This document shows, piece after piece, positions 1 to 13,919 of a DNA stretch of 64,000 nucleotides. The notes beneath the pieces are model-generated. The model made no database searches and was not told where the DNA came from. It saw only the letters and a program-made list of their open reading frames with translations. Position numbers and translations under genes: made by a program. How positions within the stretch are numbered: the first letter of the stretch is position 1; every line of letters starts with the position of its first letter. Origin of the DNA: Brachynemurus nebulosus (lineage: Eukaryota; Arthropoda; Insecta; Neuroptera; Myrmeleontidae); assembly GCA_035578155.1 (NCBI GenBank), contig JAPWDM010000008.1, positions 31,343,780 to 31,407,779 of the forward strand, read 5' to 3'.

Positions 1-268
1 ATAAGTGAATTCAAAAACTATTATATGTGTACTAAAACTATGATACGATAACATAATATAATATGTATGCATGCGAATGAAATTTATGTTGGTATAGTGG
101 GAACGGTATGTGTATTTTTAAAATCCGATGGATAGATCCATATTCACGTCCGATTTTTTAAAGTAATACCACAATATTGTATTTGACATATCTGTCAATG
201 ATATGACAGTATTGTCAGTTTTATAATCAGGAAAATAACCATTTATTTAAAAAAAATATCTCGTGTGT
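1..268. other. AT-rich flank, no gene seen
   Basis: I see no coding potential, repeat family or structured element here before the first copy of the (TA)n repeat family begins. Confidence 0.5.
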
Positions 269-773
269 AAAAAACGCCGTGAGCAGCAGGAGCCCATCAC
301 AGGAGTCGAATTTCTCGCTACATCTTCGATGTTTTCAAGATATCTAAATGTGATTGAAAGGCTACAGGCGAATTACCATTTTGGTGGTTTTAAAACTAAT
401 GATGAGTGTCCGGCTAATCGGGGCTTTACAAAAGTTTTTGTTTTTAAGGGCTGAATCTCAGTCAATTTAATGTCGATAGCAGTTAGCAGGAAAAAAGCCA
501 ACACATTTCGTACGAGGGAATTTTTACACATGTTTATCCGCCAATCGCCTCTGTGTTTTATTTTTAAATATTCCAAAAAATCAAAAATTTTTATTTTATA
601 AATAAAATAAAAATGGCGTCAATAACATTTTTTAAATTACTTACATATATATTGCATTTGCGATAAATGATAGTATTTAATTCATTTGTTTCTATAAATT
701 TATTATGCCTACTGTATTATTATGAAAATAAATCACATTTAACCACATATTACAACTCTATTGAATTTCGGTG

Positions 774-1420
774 TAAAAATGGGATAAGTGGGGGGGGGGA
801 AGGTAATGTGGAATCCCAAAGGGCACACACTCGATATTAACTGAATACAGATACAAAATTTCAGCCCTCTAGGTTTACTCAGAGTGTCTCTAAGCGTGTT
901 AGAAAAAATGCAAAAAAATCAAGGAATTATTGGCGTAAAAATCGTGGGGGTAAGAGTTAAAAGTTGAAACGTCCAAAAGACAGTGGCTGGCTATTAACTT
1001 AACCTATACACCAAATTTCAGCCCTCTAGGTTTATTTGGGGAGATTTTGACCCGAACAAAATTGGTAAAAAACCAAAAAAGTCCTGTTTTTAGTATAAAA
1101 ATGGCGGGGGGGGGGGTAAATGTTAATAGTTGAGACTCCCAAAAGCCACACCCCTGATACTAACTCATTCCGAATTCAACATTTCATCCCTCTCGGTTTA
1201 TTTCGGTGACCTGTGCGAGTGGTATAAATTTCGAAAACTTCGAAAAAGCATGAAATTGTAGCTTAAAAATGGCGAGGGTGGGGGTAAAATATTAAAACCT
1301 CCAAATAGCAGACCCTAGGCACGAACTACTTCTGGGGGCCTGTGGGCGTGTTAGATCCAGCCAAAACACTTTTTCCCCCTCTACTCCCTCCAAATCTCCC
1401 TAGGAAGTTGAATTTTGGAT
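774..1420 (+). repeat. G-rich tandem units of about 160 bp
   Basis: Four degenerate units begin at about 774, 936, 1096 and 1263 with TAAAAATGG or a close variant followed by a run of G. Most contain TTTCAGCCCTCTAGGTTTA. Spacing is about 160-167 bp. The same array recurs in the copies near 48880-50460 and, in part, 11390-11570. Confidence 0.65.
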
Positions 1421-1648
1421 ATGTGTTGTAGAAAATTGACGAAAAAATTATTTTCAACCGGTTTGGAAAAGTTTTACTGTTTTGTTGCCCCCCATCACCC
1501 CCTTAAAAGTTGGTCGAATCCAAAAAGCCCCAAATTTGACCCCACTTTGATAGTATTGAATTGATAGTGCATCGTAATAAGTGATTTGAATTTCAATGAT
1601 GAATTTGAACTCCTCCCGACCATAAGGGGCCATGTCAAAAGGTAGCGG

Positions 1649-1748
<100 letters not shown>

Positions 1749-1872
1749 CATTTTTTTCGTCAGAATCGTGTTCTACCGGTCCGAAAAAGGATAGTACCCC
1801 TACTCTTGCCTCGTCCTGTTTTTATCATATAGGCTATATAAGTCTGATTTTTTCAGTTGAAAAATTCGACTA

Positions 1873-2817
1873 ATTATGTTTTAAAGAGGAGATGTAATCA
1901 ACCAAATTGCAACAATCAGTTTTGTCATTCTACTAAATATATTGTGAATTATTAATGCCGAATTGTTGACAACGGTTAGACGTCATGTTTTATTAAAAAT
2001 GTTGGGAAAGGAAAAAACACGAGAATTTGGTTCCAATAGGAAGTAGGAGACATTTTATTGAGACTAACAGATTGAGAAGAAAGCCTGAAAAAACGATTAA
2101 ATTTAGTGAGATTACAAAAAAAAAATTGATCAAGTGCAAATAATATTACGTACTATAAGTTGTTTTTGGTTCTGATTTTTGTTGTTTTTGATTTGAAAAA
2201 ACAATATGGATTATGCGCTGAGTTTAATGGCGATCATACAGGGTTGGAATTAGTAAAATTGATAACTTAAAAAAAAATCTATATTGTTGCGTAGTATTCT
2301 AGTACATTAAAAATATGCAAAAAATTATTATAATAAGTAATGGATTTATATGGTTAAATGTAAAACGAAAATATTCTCCCAGTCAAAGTTTCCTCTTTTA
2401 ATGGCCGCTTTGGACATGGCGCTTGTGTATATTTTTGTTATGAAACATCTACTTAAGGGGTTACATACAGTTATAGCTGGCGAAATGACGACATTTTCTC
2501 GACTTTTTTAAAAGCAAAATAAATATTTATTTAAAAACTGTTAAGAACATCGATTAATACATGTTCTGAGATATTTGTTAAATTTTTATCATAGAAAAAT
2601 ATTTGAAAATAACGAAACTACAGCTGTATTTCTGGAAGGCTTTTTTTAAAGCATCATTTTCAGAGAACATTTTAACTCGAGGACGGTTTATCCGCAATCA
2701 GAATTTCAAAAACATTGTGTTAGTATATTTTGTTGTCTAATCGTTGAACGAAGGATTTGTCAAAATTTTAATTTTAAAAAAAATGGCCACGATTTTAACC
2801 AAAAAAATTATTTTTTA
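1873..2817. other. AT-rich stretch without gene
   Basis: I see no gene, tRNA or clear repeat boundary in this stretch. Confidence 0.5.
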
Positions 2818-2960
2818 TTACTCATGCGGGAGAAGTACTAACTTGGCGCACACATTTCTGTAGGCAAAATAGCTGTTTGCCCCCTGTACTCTTCCCGCAT
2901 ACTTTTTTGCGTGTGTAAAGTAACTTTCCACACGCAAATTAACAATAAAACATGCAAAAC
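2818..2960 (+). mobile_element. Half of a foldback MITE
   Basis: This matches one arm of the palindromic element at 29066-29293. It starts at TTACTCATGCGGGAGAAGTA and continues through a CTTGGCGCACACATTT block, but the opposite arm is missing. It is probably a truncated copy. Confidence 0.6.
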
Positions 2961-3042
2961 CGCTTTTTAATTTTTCATTTAATAAATATTTCATAATTAT
3001 TTCTATAGAAACCACCAACAAAGTAATTTAAACAATAATTAA

Positions 3043-3251
3043 TTCAGAAAAAAAAAGACGAACACTTAAAAATATTATTTTAAAAAGTAATAAAAATGTC
3101 AAAAACAGTAATAATAATAGAAAAAAGTATGTGAAATTCGTAATAAAAAATAGTATGTGCAACTCGTGAGAGATTGTCGATTGCCCACGAAAGCGAAGTT
3201 GAGCGCACGAACGTAGTGACAATTTCCCGCACTTATTGCACAATATACTAT
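3043..3251 (-). mobile_element. Small palindromic repeat, copy 1
   Basis: Its reverse complement matches 25621-25850 and, in the core, 8290-8402. The core starts TAGTATATTGTGCAATAAG and ends in GAGTTGCACATACTA, with GAAATTGTCGAT and ATCGACAAT arms inside. It is non-coding and MITE-like. Confidence 0.6.
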
Positions 3252-3265
3252 TTTCAAGGTGTTCC

Positions 3266-5290
3266 ATTTTCGATTAGTTTCCTCTAAAATAATCTTTTCA
3301 AAAAAAAAAAAGAAAATCCTTCAATCCGCGACTAGCTATTATAATAATAAGTAAGTCATACAAATATGTTGATCGGGTTGATATATTTTTAGTAGTTGTG
3401 TCCACCGCAAAGGTGTTTTCAGAAAATTGCGATTTTCTCAGATAATCGTGTTTAAAGTTACAAATTTGTTTCTTTCATATTCGATGTTGAATGTTCGAAA
3501 ATCTATTCACAATTACTCCGAAGTTTTAAGGCCCTACATTTCGAACAATACAATACAGCGGCGAAAGTCGACGTAGGTACCACTCATATTATATTATACC
3601 GAGCGGTAGTTGTATGATTCAGCGACAGCTGCACACGAGCAACCGTAGGCGCTACTCGAAGTAGTGCGCTATAAATAAATAGCTGTAACTTCGGATCTAA
3701 TGCTCGGATCGTTGGTGAAAGGGTTCTTAAGATAAAATTTTTCCGACCATCACGTATAAAAACCCTTAATCCAATTATTTCTTATTGCTAATCGATTCCA
3801 CCACTCATCCGCCTGTCGTGTTTATCAGTTATCACATAGGTACTAACTTACTCAGTGGGAACGAATTACAAAATTATACATTGTGCTTTCTCAAAATCCT
3901 ACAATTATTTACATCTATACTTATAAAAGAAAAATGTAATTAAAAAAATATGAATTTGTTATTAGTATTCATGTAACAGTATAATTAACCAACTTAATTG
4001 CTTTTTCGCTTCGTCATAAATAATTCATGCAATACTAGAAGACTTTCATCATATTATGCCAAGAAAAATATTCCAAGTCGTTTAAACTATTCAGTATGAA
4101 AAGATATACTATACATACGCCATATACCTTTCTACGTAGAAGAGAAACAGTGCTTACAGTGCTTTTAGACATCGGTGCTGAAAACACAAGTATAAAGGAA
4201 GAAAAAGCACGGAACCAGTGTAAAAGAAACAAAAAAACAAACACATTATTCATTTTTATGATTAGTTACACGCTTTTGTAAATGCAATTCTCCAAAGAAT
4301 TCTTATCGTGTGTTGTAATTATTATTGTAAATACAGTGATACCCAGATTTCCTTTATTGGAAGATATTTCAACTTTTGGGCTTTGTATAAGATATCAAAT
4401 ATTGCGTGCTGGTACACGAATAAGCACCGTGCGTTGCATATAAATTGTAAATTTTTTGATGGACACAGGCAGGGCCGCCGAGAGAGTGGGGCAGGTGGAG
4501 CAATTGCCCAGGGGCCATTGCCGGGCAGTAATGCTTTAAAAACGATTGAGCAGGAGAGGGTTAAGTTAAAAAGTTTGCTTTGATAACAGTTTAAATTGAT
4601 CCGGTGATTTTAATCCTGAAGTACTAAAATTGTACTTCTACAACAGTACGGAGAGAAAATTCTCCTTTCCGTGGCATTAGACAGGCTTTGGCAAAGGTTA
4701 GTCTGTCAGTCTTAATCATTTTAATGTCTCGATATTCACCTGGATGATTCATCTGTCCTGATCACAGAATAATCAAAAGCCAAGTTGCTATCTCTGCACT
4801 AGTGATACCAATGTAGACAAAAAATCCCCTCTATTTCCCACCACTATGTTGTGTAAGTACACACTGTGTGTAGTGGTGTTAGTTTGATCTTTGCAACTGT
4901 GTCAGTTGAAACACACACAATTACAAAACATGTATTGTCGGACGGAGCAAGGTGGGGTCCAAGCTAACAATGGTCCAACAATACATAATAATGCGTTGTG
5001 CATTGAGTGACCGATATCGACTAACTAAATGCCTTAAGCGGTATCAAGCACACACTGGCACACTGCTCTCCACAGTTTTCTACAAACACGCTTAGGGCTT
5101 GGTCCTGATTGCTGATATTAGCACAAAATGGCAATTCTGAATCGTACTGTATCCAATATATTAATAGTTATGATTGCATATTAAAAACGAGTAATATAAA
5201 TGAAACACCACTATGTACTTCGTTTTTGGTAGATAGAGTTTCATTTTTGTATCTTTTAGGTACAGATTTTTACAATGATACAATTGTCTT
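3266..5290. other. Intergenic, fragmentary repeats only
   Basis: No convincing gene is visible. Around 4470-4540 a GC-richer piece (GGGCCGCCGAGAGAG, then CAATTGCCCAGGGGCC) resembles widespread retroelement debris. Related wording occurs near 55140 and 63055. Short open frames here lack domain signatures. Confidence 0.4.
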
Positions 5291-5958
5291 ACAAGGAGAT
5301 GCACCCAGAGCGAAATTCGGGATTTTGATGAAACTTCGCTGGTGTGTAGAATAGGCAAAAATAAGGTACCCGTATTTTTGTTTATAGGCCATGTTCCACG
5401 TTTACGGGGTGAAACCAGCCCCTAAAGTTGGGGTTTCAAATTGTATTTCTTAAGATATCTCGAAAACTATAAAAAATAGAGCAAAACTTTAAATTGACGA
5501 AATGTTACCCTTTGAATGTTCTATTCACCTGTATAGGTTAAACCAAGGTCGGGTTCATAAGGGGGGCTGGAGGGGTGAAAATGGGGATAAATTTTCTTGT
5601 AGGTACAGCCTGAATGGTTCAATGTATGAAATTTTTGCCATTATAAATAGAAAGAACACCAAAAATTAGGGGATACGTGTTTTTGCGTTTCGAAATATGC
5701 ATGGTATCCAAGCTATATAAGGAAGAAAAAAATAGGGTAGATTATATTGCATTATATTTGATTGAAAATAAGTTCTACATTTTTTTTATTTTTGTGTTTA
5801 TTATCATCATGAAATTGTAAATTTTTATTTTCCGATAATGATTCATGTATTTTTCAGTACTTACTTAATTGGTAATTTAGCCATGTGTATATTTGGTTAC
5901 TCATATTCGATATTTTTTATACTAATTTCTGCTAAAGCTCTCCAGTCTGTAAGTGTTT
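5291..5958 (+). repeat. 670-bp dispersed repeat, copy 1
   Basis: It begins ACAAGGAGATGCACCCAGAG and aligns by eye along its whole length with 14489-15155 in the same orientation, with scattered substitutions and small indels. There is no coding capacity, no obvious terminal inverted repeats, and the type is unknown. Confidence 0.75.
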
Positions 5959-6005
5959 TCTAGCCAAAGATACCAAACAATTTATCAATTTGATTCTGTA
6001 TTCTG

Positions 6006-6032
<27 letters not shown>
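6006..6032. repeat. Poly-T tract
   Basis: A run of about 26 T just downstream of the dispersed repeat. It may be a retroposon tail on the minus strand or simple slippage. Confidence 0.8.
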
Positions 6033-6037
<5 letters not shown>

Positions 6038-6404
6038 CTACAATTAACATTGCAATCCTTCTCCTTCTCTTTCCCAGTTACCATCCCCCGCTTTTTTCAA
6101 ATTAATCCTTAATTAAAATAGAAAAATGTGGAATAGATTATCAACCCAGCTATAGAGTGTGATAAAAGAGAAATGAATAAATCCGATTTTGTGCTTGAAC
6201 GAATTCTCAATTTTTTTTTCCAAATCCGCTTTTACGCTTCCACGTACATAAAATAAAGATAAATACAGTTATCTACTGTACAAGGGCACTGCGTCCAAGA
6301 TTTCTACACTCTCAAAACGATTTCTTTGTTGAAAGATTAAAAATCTTTTTGAATTTTTTTCTTTGAATAAAAAAATATTTCTTTGAATTAAAGAATAGCT
6401 ATTT

Positions 6405-6524
6405 ATGCAACAAGTACATAATGAAGATCTTTATGAACGAACCGTGTTTATGGTTGAGCGAGCTTGCGAGCGAGGCCTGTAAAAAAAGACGAGTTCATAA
6501 AGTCAAATTATGTACAAGTTGCAT
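6405..6524. mobile_element. Short foldback MITE
   Basis: Arms ATGCAACAAGTACATAAT at the left and ATTATGTACAAGTTGCAT at the right, plus inner arms TTTATGAAC and GTTCATAAA, fold into a hairpin of about 120 bp. It is non-coding. Confidence 0.6.
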
Positions 6525-6603
6525 ACAAAGCTTTATGTACGACTGCTAAAATCCCTACCTATCGATAAAACTCGAATTTATGAACCTGGCATCTACACTT
6601 TAA

Positions 6604-7509
6604 CCCTAGAATCATACGTACACGTCAAAACGACGTACGAACTTCTCTACCTGCTCCAATACTACGACTTGTTGTTACTTGTTTGCTGTGAGATTTCTGT
6701 TATCTAATTTATTTGTTATTATAACACACCACATATATTTATTTTGTTTATAGTCATTGTCGTTTTGTTTGTATTGAAATAGTGTCCGTCAAAAGGACGT
6801 CTATGTATGATTAACGTACGTTTTTTTTGAAGATTTTGTACACTACATATAAAAGTTCTCCTAATTTTTTTTTAAATTTATTAAAGATATGGATGTTATA
6901 ATTAATTTATTCAATGATTATGATAATGTGAAAGATGATTAAAGCTGTTTGACTTATAGAGACGACATAATACTGAAGTTTTAATAAGTATATTGAATCG
7001 AAAACTAAAGAATGCATTTCGAATGACTTAATAAAAGATTAACAATTTATTTTGTGGAAAAAATTTTAATTTTTATTATTTTTTGAGATCTTATTCGAAA
7101 AATTACTAACAAATTTTAGAAAATTTACAAATGTGCCTAATGGGGAAATAACTACATATCTATGGGAATATTTATGACTGAGAAATTTCACATTCTGTAA
7201 AGTCACACATGTCCACTGACTCATAATAGATCATTAATTAATTATTACAATTGATGTATTTATCTATTTTTTAATTTTTATAATGAAAATATGCTTTGAT
7301 AAAAAAATTAAAAAAATTAATAAATATTTACATTAAGAAATTTTTCCAAATCCAATTTTTTTTAAATATTTTGTTCGTTTTTGTAGTATTGTTATGTAAA
7401 AAAATGTTTTTTGCAAATAAACTCTAAAACTCTCCGTAAAAAGTCCATCCGTCAAAACGACGTCGATGTATGATTAACGTTTCTCGTTGACCAACGTATG
7501 ATTCTAGGG
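6604..7509 (+). mobile_element. piggyBac-like non-autonomous element, copy 1
   Basis: The ends CCCTAGAATCATACGT and ACGTATGATTCTAGGG are exact terminal inverted repeats. TTAA flanks both sides (6600-6603 and 7510-7513). TTAA target duplication and a CCCTAG terminus are hallmarks of the piggyBac superfamily. The 906-bp interior has no transposase; it carries subterminal CGTCAAAACGACG-type repeats. A diverged second copy lies at 41903-42804. Confidence 0.9.
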
Positions 7510-7513
7510 TTAA

Positions 7514-8038
7514 ATAAAAAAATTATTCTATAATATAGTTGGCATAGAAAAATTTATTATAATGTTAAAGCATGCTTTGGTTGTGATTATCTGTCATCTG
7601 ATTTTAATATAATACTGCGACATTTTTAGAAGATTTCTCAATAAAAGTGACTAATATTTAAAGACGCGAGGAGAAAATTGCCTGGAATAAATATTAATAG
7701 TGGTTCAGATTGTGTAATTAATATTAATTATATAAATATTTGTAAATATGGTAGGTATACAAGATAATACTTAAATGGTGTTTTTGGTTTATTGTAAAAT
7801 TGAAAATAAAATTTATCAAGTTGGCTATTCTTTATGGCACTTGTGCCTTTTGCTTTTCATGATGCAACTAGTGCCAAAAAGTATTACTTTTCATACCTCT
7901 TAGCAATGCAATAAAATAGGCTTTTATGATTCAGTCGTCCATAAAATATTTTTTAATACAAAAAAATATCCTCGAAATTTTTTTTGTTTTCAATAGTTAA
8001 GAAATGTTTGTTTGAACCAAAAAGTATTTTCTTTGATT

Positions 8039-8074
<36 letters not shown>

Positions 8075-8289
8075 CGGAGAAGTTTTTAATTTTTGAACAA
8101 GGAAATCGTTTTGAGAATGTGACATATACTTTAAGTTAACCGAAAAATATCTTAGTTTTGAAACTTCTATTCGGATGCTATTATCTGAACTTTTTATATC
8201 CGTGTCCACGACTTAAAACAGGGATTCCCAAATTGTCGTAATGGTATCACACAATACCAAAATGTCTGTAATCAAGTATTCGTAAATTG
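7514..8289. other. AT-rich, includes a poly-A tract
   Basis: No gene is seen. A run of about 31 A lies at 8040-8071. Confidence 0.5.
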
Positions 8290-8402
8290 ATAGTATATTG
8301 TACAATAAGTGTGGTAAGTTGTCGATTATCCACGAGAACGAAGTGAGTACGCTCATTCACTTGACTGGGCAATGGGCAATACCGCACGAGTTGCACATAC
8401 CG
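8290..8402 (+). mobile_element. Small palindromic repeat, copy 2
   Basis: It matches the cores of 25621-25762 and the reverse of 3151-3251: TAGTATATTGTACAATAAG at the start and GAGTTGCACATACC at the end, with a GTTGTCGATTATCCACGAGA interior. It is non-coding. Confidence 0.6.
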
Positions 8403-10898
8403 TCAACAGGTTGGTACCAAGTCCGTTTTAAAAAAAAAAATTTCTGATAGTGATTTCGGCTTCTCAATGTCTAAAACTAACAAAACAACAATCTAGAAAA
8501 AATATTTAAAAAGTTGACTTGGTAGGTACAAACCAATACTCTAGCTGACGATATGTAGTATTTTTATTCCTTTTAATTCCCTACAGGTATATTTAATTAT
8601 TTTGAGTCTGATTTCATTTCCCTAACCCCAGTATATTTGAAGATAATCATTAATTTGGACCGCAACTTACATACATACGTACAAATAATATACTTAAAAA
8701 GTCCAGATTTGAAAGGCTTCAATCCGGACTTTTGGTTTTTTGCATTGATATAGAAGAATATGGATGGAGACTATTTCTTAAGAGAGGGACAAGATATAGT
8801 TTAATATGATATGTTAGAATGAATACGTAGATTCTTTTGAATGTACCACAAAAAATAAAAAACAAAAGAGTAAATATACACTAGAACACGTGCAAATAAG
8901 CACTAAACATCCAGTCCTACAAAAAATTAAATTTAAAATAAAATTAGTAAACGTAATACACCATAAATATAATATTTGGGTAAGTAAATACTGTACTGAT
9001 CAATAAATGCAACATTTCTAGGAAATATTTGTATTTTTCTACATTTTTCATTTAAAAAAACAGGTTTATAATAAGCCGAAAAATAACAATTTTGACATTA
9101 CACAAAGTAAAGGAATTATCGAAAAAGGAATCATTCTACGTAAATAAGGAATTCGTTGTTTAGTTAAAATATGTGATAATAACGACAAAAATTTTAAAAA
9201 TATTGTAAAAAATAAAATTATGTAAAAATTAAAATATAGGTTAGATTGACCCTTCATTTCAGTAGCGTCTTATATGTAAAATTAATGAGCATATAAAAAT
9301 TTAACTTCAAGATTATGTATTTTGTTTGTATTTATTTATTAATAAAATGATAATTTAATAACTGTATAGTTTTATTTATGTTTGTGTCTACTTTTATCAA
9401 AAAGATATGTCTTATTAGTGATGGAAAATTATAAACCAAAACGTAATCTTTTTATAAAAATTGTTATAAATTATAAATAATCGATTAATTTGAGCAATTT
9501 TTGTTTTCAGTTTATGGTAATTTATAATATTCTTTAAGCACCGTTAAAAAAATACAATAATTTAGCAGACAATTAAGAATTGGAAAAATTAACTGATAAA
9601 ATAGTCGAACAGCATTCTTAAGGAGTTATTATTGAATTAAATAGAACAGATATTAAAAATAATTAATTAATTGTTTATGTTTTTATATAGAAATCACAAT
9701 TATAAGAAAAATATACTAAATATATTGTTTTAAAAGCAATGGCAATGTTTTAATTAAATTAAAACCGTTACTGTATGTTTACAAAATGACGTCATTCATA
9801 ATACGCACGTTTAATATTCATAATATGTTGATCAGTATTTTGGGAAATGCTTCTTCCTTTACAATATTATATACCTCTCCTTCTTCCATGGCTTTTTGGA
9901 TTCCTTAGATTTCAGAAAGCCAAGATTTGGTGAAAATCACTTGTACTTAAATTGGCCTTATTTGGTACTTTACCTTTCCAACCAATTTCCATTCATTCAA
10001 CCAAACATTCCAATCAATTTTTTCCGTGAATTCGAAAATGGGGGAATGATTGATTGGGTTTCTACAAGTCGGTAGACATGATAAATGGAAATCTGTTTAC
10101 CTATAATTAAAGGCGATTAAACCTAAATATTGCTAAAATAAGCCTTGAGTCCTAGTTTACGCTTATCTATACTTTTTCGTAGTCTTCAAACCTATTTTAA
10201 CATACTTATGACAGGATGCAGTTAAAAAAGAGTTTGTCTGATGTTGCTGTGAAAAAAAAATTATACTTGAGGTTAAGGAATAATTCAATTCCATTTTTTT
10301 GTGTGTGTTTAACATTTTTGTGGACCAGATTCAAACAAACACGACACTATTACGGACTTACTATCTTTACTGCTTTCCTTAATAGTAGGTAATATGTAAG
10401 ATAATTTTGTATTGGTGCAGGTAACAAACTGTGGCGGCTTTTACAAAAGTGCAGATGGGTGTTTCTAGAACCGTTGTTACGACATTTTTAGTGTTTCGTA
10501 CCAAAATTGGCAAAACGGAACACTTATGCAATCAGTTCGGTGTCTGTCCGAGTGTCACAGGCAATTTCCTCTGAAACCACTCAACACGAAAATTTGAAAC
10601 TTAACACGAAGATAGAAGCCTAATTTCAGATGTGAAGTTAAGTTTCGATTTTGGGGGTTAATTTTAGGAAAACTGTAATTGAAATTTTTTCCCAAGAGCA
10701 CCGAGTAAGTTATCAAACGAAAGCCTATTAAAGCCCGAATTCAGTAATATATGGGTAGATCTACAAACGAGAGAATTTTGGATGGCCCAACTTATTTTGT
10801 ATATTAATATTTTGAAAAATACATTTTTTCTAGATGGAAACTGTAAACTATTACTGTGTCTAACTGGTCACTCAAAATAACCCAGTTTCGTAATTTTG
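8403..10898. other. AT-rich, no gene; small hairpin
   Basis: No gene is supported over 2.5 kb. A hairpin at about 8697-8734 pairs AAAAGTCCAGATT with AATCCGGACTTTT around a short loop, with one mismatch. Confidence 0.45.
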
Positions 10899-11018
10899 GT
10901 CGAATTTTCTCCGAAAAATTAGACTTATACAGTCTATACGATAAGAGCTGCGAGAGGCGAGAGTAGGGGCGCTATCCGTTTTCGGACCCGTAGAACACGA
11001 ATATGTAGAAAAAAAATG

Positions 11019-11088
<70 letters not shown>

Positions 11089-11565
11089 TCCCGCCACCTT
11101 TTAATATGTGTAGGGCCCCCCTATAGAAGTTAAAAGATAAAATTTGGTAAATGGGGCTCATTTTCGAGGCACCTCATACTATTAAAGTGGGGTCAAATTT
11201 TGGAAAAATTTTTGATCCGACCCAACTTTTAAGGGGGCGGTGGGGGCGGCAAAACAATAAAACTTTTCAAAACCGGTTGGAAATAACGTTTTGGTGAATT
11301 ATCTACAACATATCCAAAATCCAGCTTCCTAGGATGATTTGGAGGGAGTAGCGGGGGAAAAATCGATTTTAGCTGGATCTAACACGCCCCCAGCCCCCCA
11401 GAATTAACGTAGAGGGTTGAAATTTGGTGTGCTGATAAAGTTCGTACCTAGGTTGTGCTTTTTGGGGATTTTAACATTTTACCCCCACCCCCCTCATTTT
11501 TAAGCTACAATTTCATGCTTTTTCGACGTTTTCGAAGTTTGTACCACTCGCATCACACAAGGTCA
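10899..11565 (-). mobile_element. (TA)n repeat family, truncated copy 3
   Basis: Reverse-oriented partial copy. It starts with the family's right end (GTCGAATTTTCTCCG), continues through the CGTTTTCGGACCCG block and a (TA)n tract at 11023-11088, then the G-rich units. It stops abruptly in a unit near 11565, so the other end is lost. Confidence 0.7.
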
Positions 11566-13276
11566 TTTTAAATAACTCACCAGCAGTAGCTATGATACGA
11601 ACGTCAATCGGTACCCTGTTCGAGCACCGCACCACTTGTTCAGTTGTACACAAGATATGACAACCGTCAGTCACAATAGTCCAATAATACCGCCAAGTCA
11701 ACGGTCATACAACACAACAGCATACATTCATTTTTTCATATTAATACATGTGCTTTTTGTACTTTCATAATTACAAACATTATAATTTTAACTTCAAATA
11801 AACAATTTATTTTGTTATCAAATAATAAATACATCATTGTGTAGTAGTAGTAAAGCACAACTTTAGAAGCCACTTTATTGATATATAATACTCCTCAATA
11901 GGGTTGATAGATCTCTCGCAAATTTTGAAGTTACAATTGACCCTCTGTTACTAGTGACACACCTCTCCCCTACTGCTAATAAAATTTATTTTTATTGAAA
12001 ACGTAAACAGAACAAGGGAACTACACGATCTTTTGAAACTGAAAATATGGTTTACTTTAGGAATAAAATTTATTCATTAAGAAAAATATTTCATTCACTT
12101 TCATATCCTGCTACAACAATTCCATAAAATCAACTGATTGTACGGAACACTGTTAGCGCAAGTACAACTTGCACTTGACGACTTGTTTTTTAACGAATGC
12201 ATTCCTAAATAATTTTTACGTTGCCGTCCCTGCTGAAATAAAGACTACGTGGTGATGAAATTAACATTTTTATAAATATTTATATTTACTGTGAACAAAG
12301 CGAGAAAAAAAATGTTATTACAATTTCAGTACATTTACGTTACCTATCTTATGTATAATAAAATTTTCTTTTCTTTTCCTTTTTTTTAGGAAGCTATTAT
12401 GATAATATTGAGCTTTTGCCTTGTTCGGCGATGCGCGTTTTTTCCGTTTTGAATACATTATTGTCTATTTCGTTTTGTTGTTCAAAATAAAAATAAAATT
12501 TAAAAAAAATATATGCCAAAAATGTGCGCAATTCAAATCGAGAGAATCTCTTTATGAATGACTTAACTGCTGATATCTATCCACCGCTTCACCAACGCTA
12601 AATTTGATTCATCTGTGCTGAAAACCATATTTTATTTATGTTAAATACTGATGTTATACATAATATTATAATACCTATGTATTCATCTTGGCAAAGATTA
12701 GTTTTGCATAAAGAAATGTAAAAAAAAAACCAGTACGTTATAAAATATAAATACCAACGCATAATAATATAACGAATATGTATTTAAGAGAGTTGAGTTC
12801 CTAGGCAAAATTAGTGATGCCCACAGAACAAATAGAACGAATCCATCTATCTCTTTTCTGCAATCACTTATGTGCTTTTATGTGCATCTTAGGCTGCTTA
12901 GTCATCATTCATTCGCCAGCACTCAATGGGTATGTTTCAATTGTTGTTATATTGTTACCTCTCGTATTAACACGGTATATGTACGTGGTATACGTACATC
13001 ATACGTACCACCACCACGTACATATTATGCATATATATATGCAAGACACTAATACACACAACATCCAACGGACTAACACACACAACTCCGCGTGCACATA
13101 TATAACATAGTGGGGGTTTATTTTCTATCCTTTGTGGTTACGCTCGTTTCTCTAGTATAGACATAGTAATGTTCGTTCTCTTTATTCTCTGGTGATGCCA
13201 AGAGGTGTCCGAGAGGGTCTATATACATATAGGTATCCGTCTTATATAAATTTTTATCGGTGTCGCATAATAATCT
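11566..13276. other. Intergenic, nothing recognised
   Basis: No gene or repeat boundary was recognised. An open frame around 12814-13110 is dominated by low-complexity His/Thr/Tyr and is not supported as coding. Confidence 0.45.
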
Positions 13277-13669
13277 AAACATATAGATAGTAAAACTGTA
13301 ACGAGACCATTTCTGTACATGGAAAATTTTTTGGAAATTGTACTGATACTGTAAATAGTTATCGATGTAGATATCAAAACAGTGATTTTTAAAATTTTTG
13401 TCTATCTGTCTGTCTGTTCACGCATCACGCAAAAACTACTGCACGGATTTTAATGAAATTTGGTGTGATGATAATTTATTACCTGCATCAACACTTAGGA
13501 TACTTTTTATTACGGAAAAATGTTTCCTTCTCTCGAGAAAATACAAAAACCATTTTGAGTATGCGCATGCATTACGCAAAACTATTGTTCTATATCTATG
13601 CAAATGTTTTATTATACTTATATACTTCTCACTGATTTTATGCGCGAACGCCGTCGCAGGGACAGCTAG
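13277..13669 (+). mobile_element. Helitron-like non-autonomous element
   Basis: The stretch contains TCTGTCTGTCTGTT, then CACGCAAAAACTACTG and an AAATTTGGTG block. It ends GCAGGGACAGCTAG followed by T, with a short GCGA/TCGC hairpin just upstream. A 3' hairpin followed by CTAG, inserted before T, is typical of Helitrons, and many arthropod non-autonomous copies carry an ACAGCTAG end. The 5' limit is approximate. Confidence 0.55.
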
Positions 13670-13919
13670 TAACGGCTATCTGTCGTTATTAGCTGGTCGT
13701 TACTAGCTAATGAAATTTGAAATTTAAAAAAATGTCGGTATTTAGTGTATACTTACTCAAGTTACTTACGAATAATAATTTATTCCAGTTTACTTCTTCA
13801 TCACATCGAAACATTTGTTTTTGCAAGTAGCAAACCATAATTTATGAGAAAAATTAAATATGTATTCGTAAATAGAAATTTTATTAAGACAATTAAAATG
13901 ATATTAAATGATAGATCTA

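Noticed and set aside
12814..13110. 98-codon open frame
   Set aside because: Low-complexity composition, no domain, overlapping alternative frame equally open.
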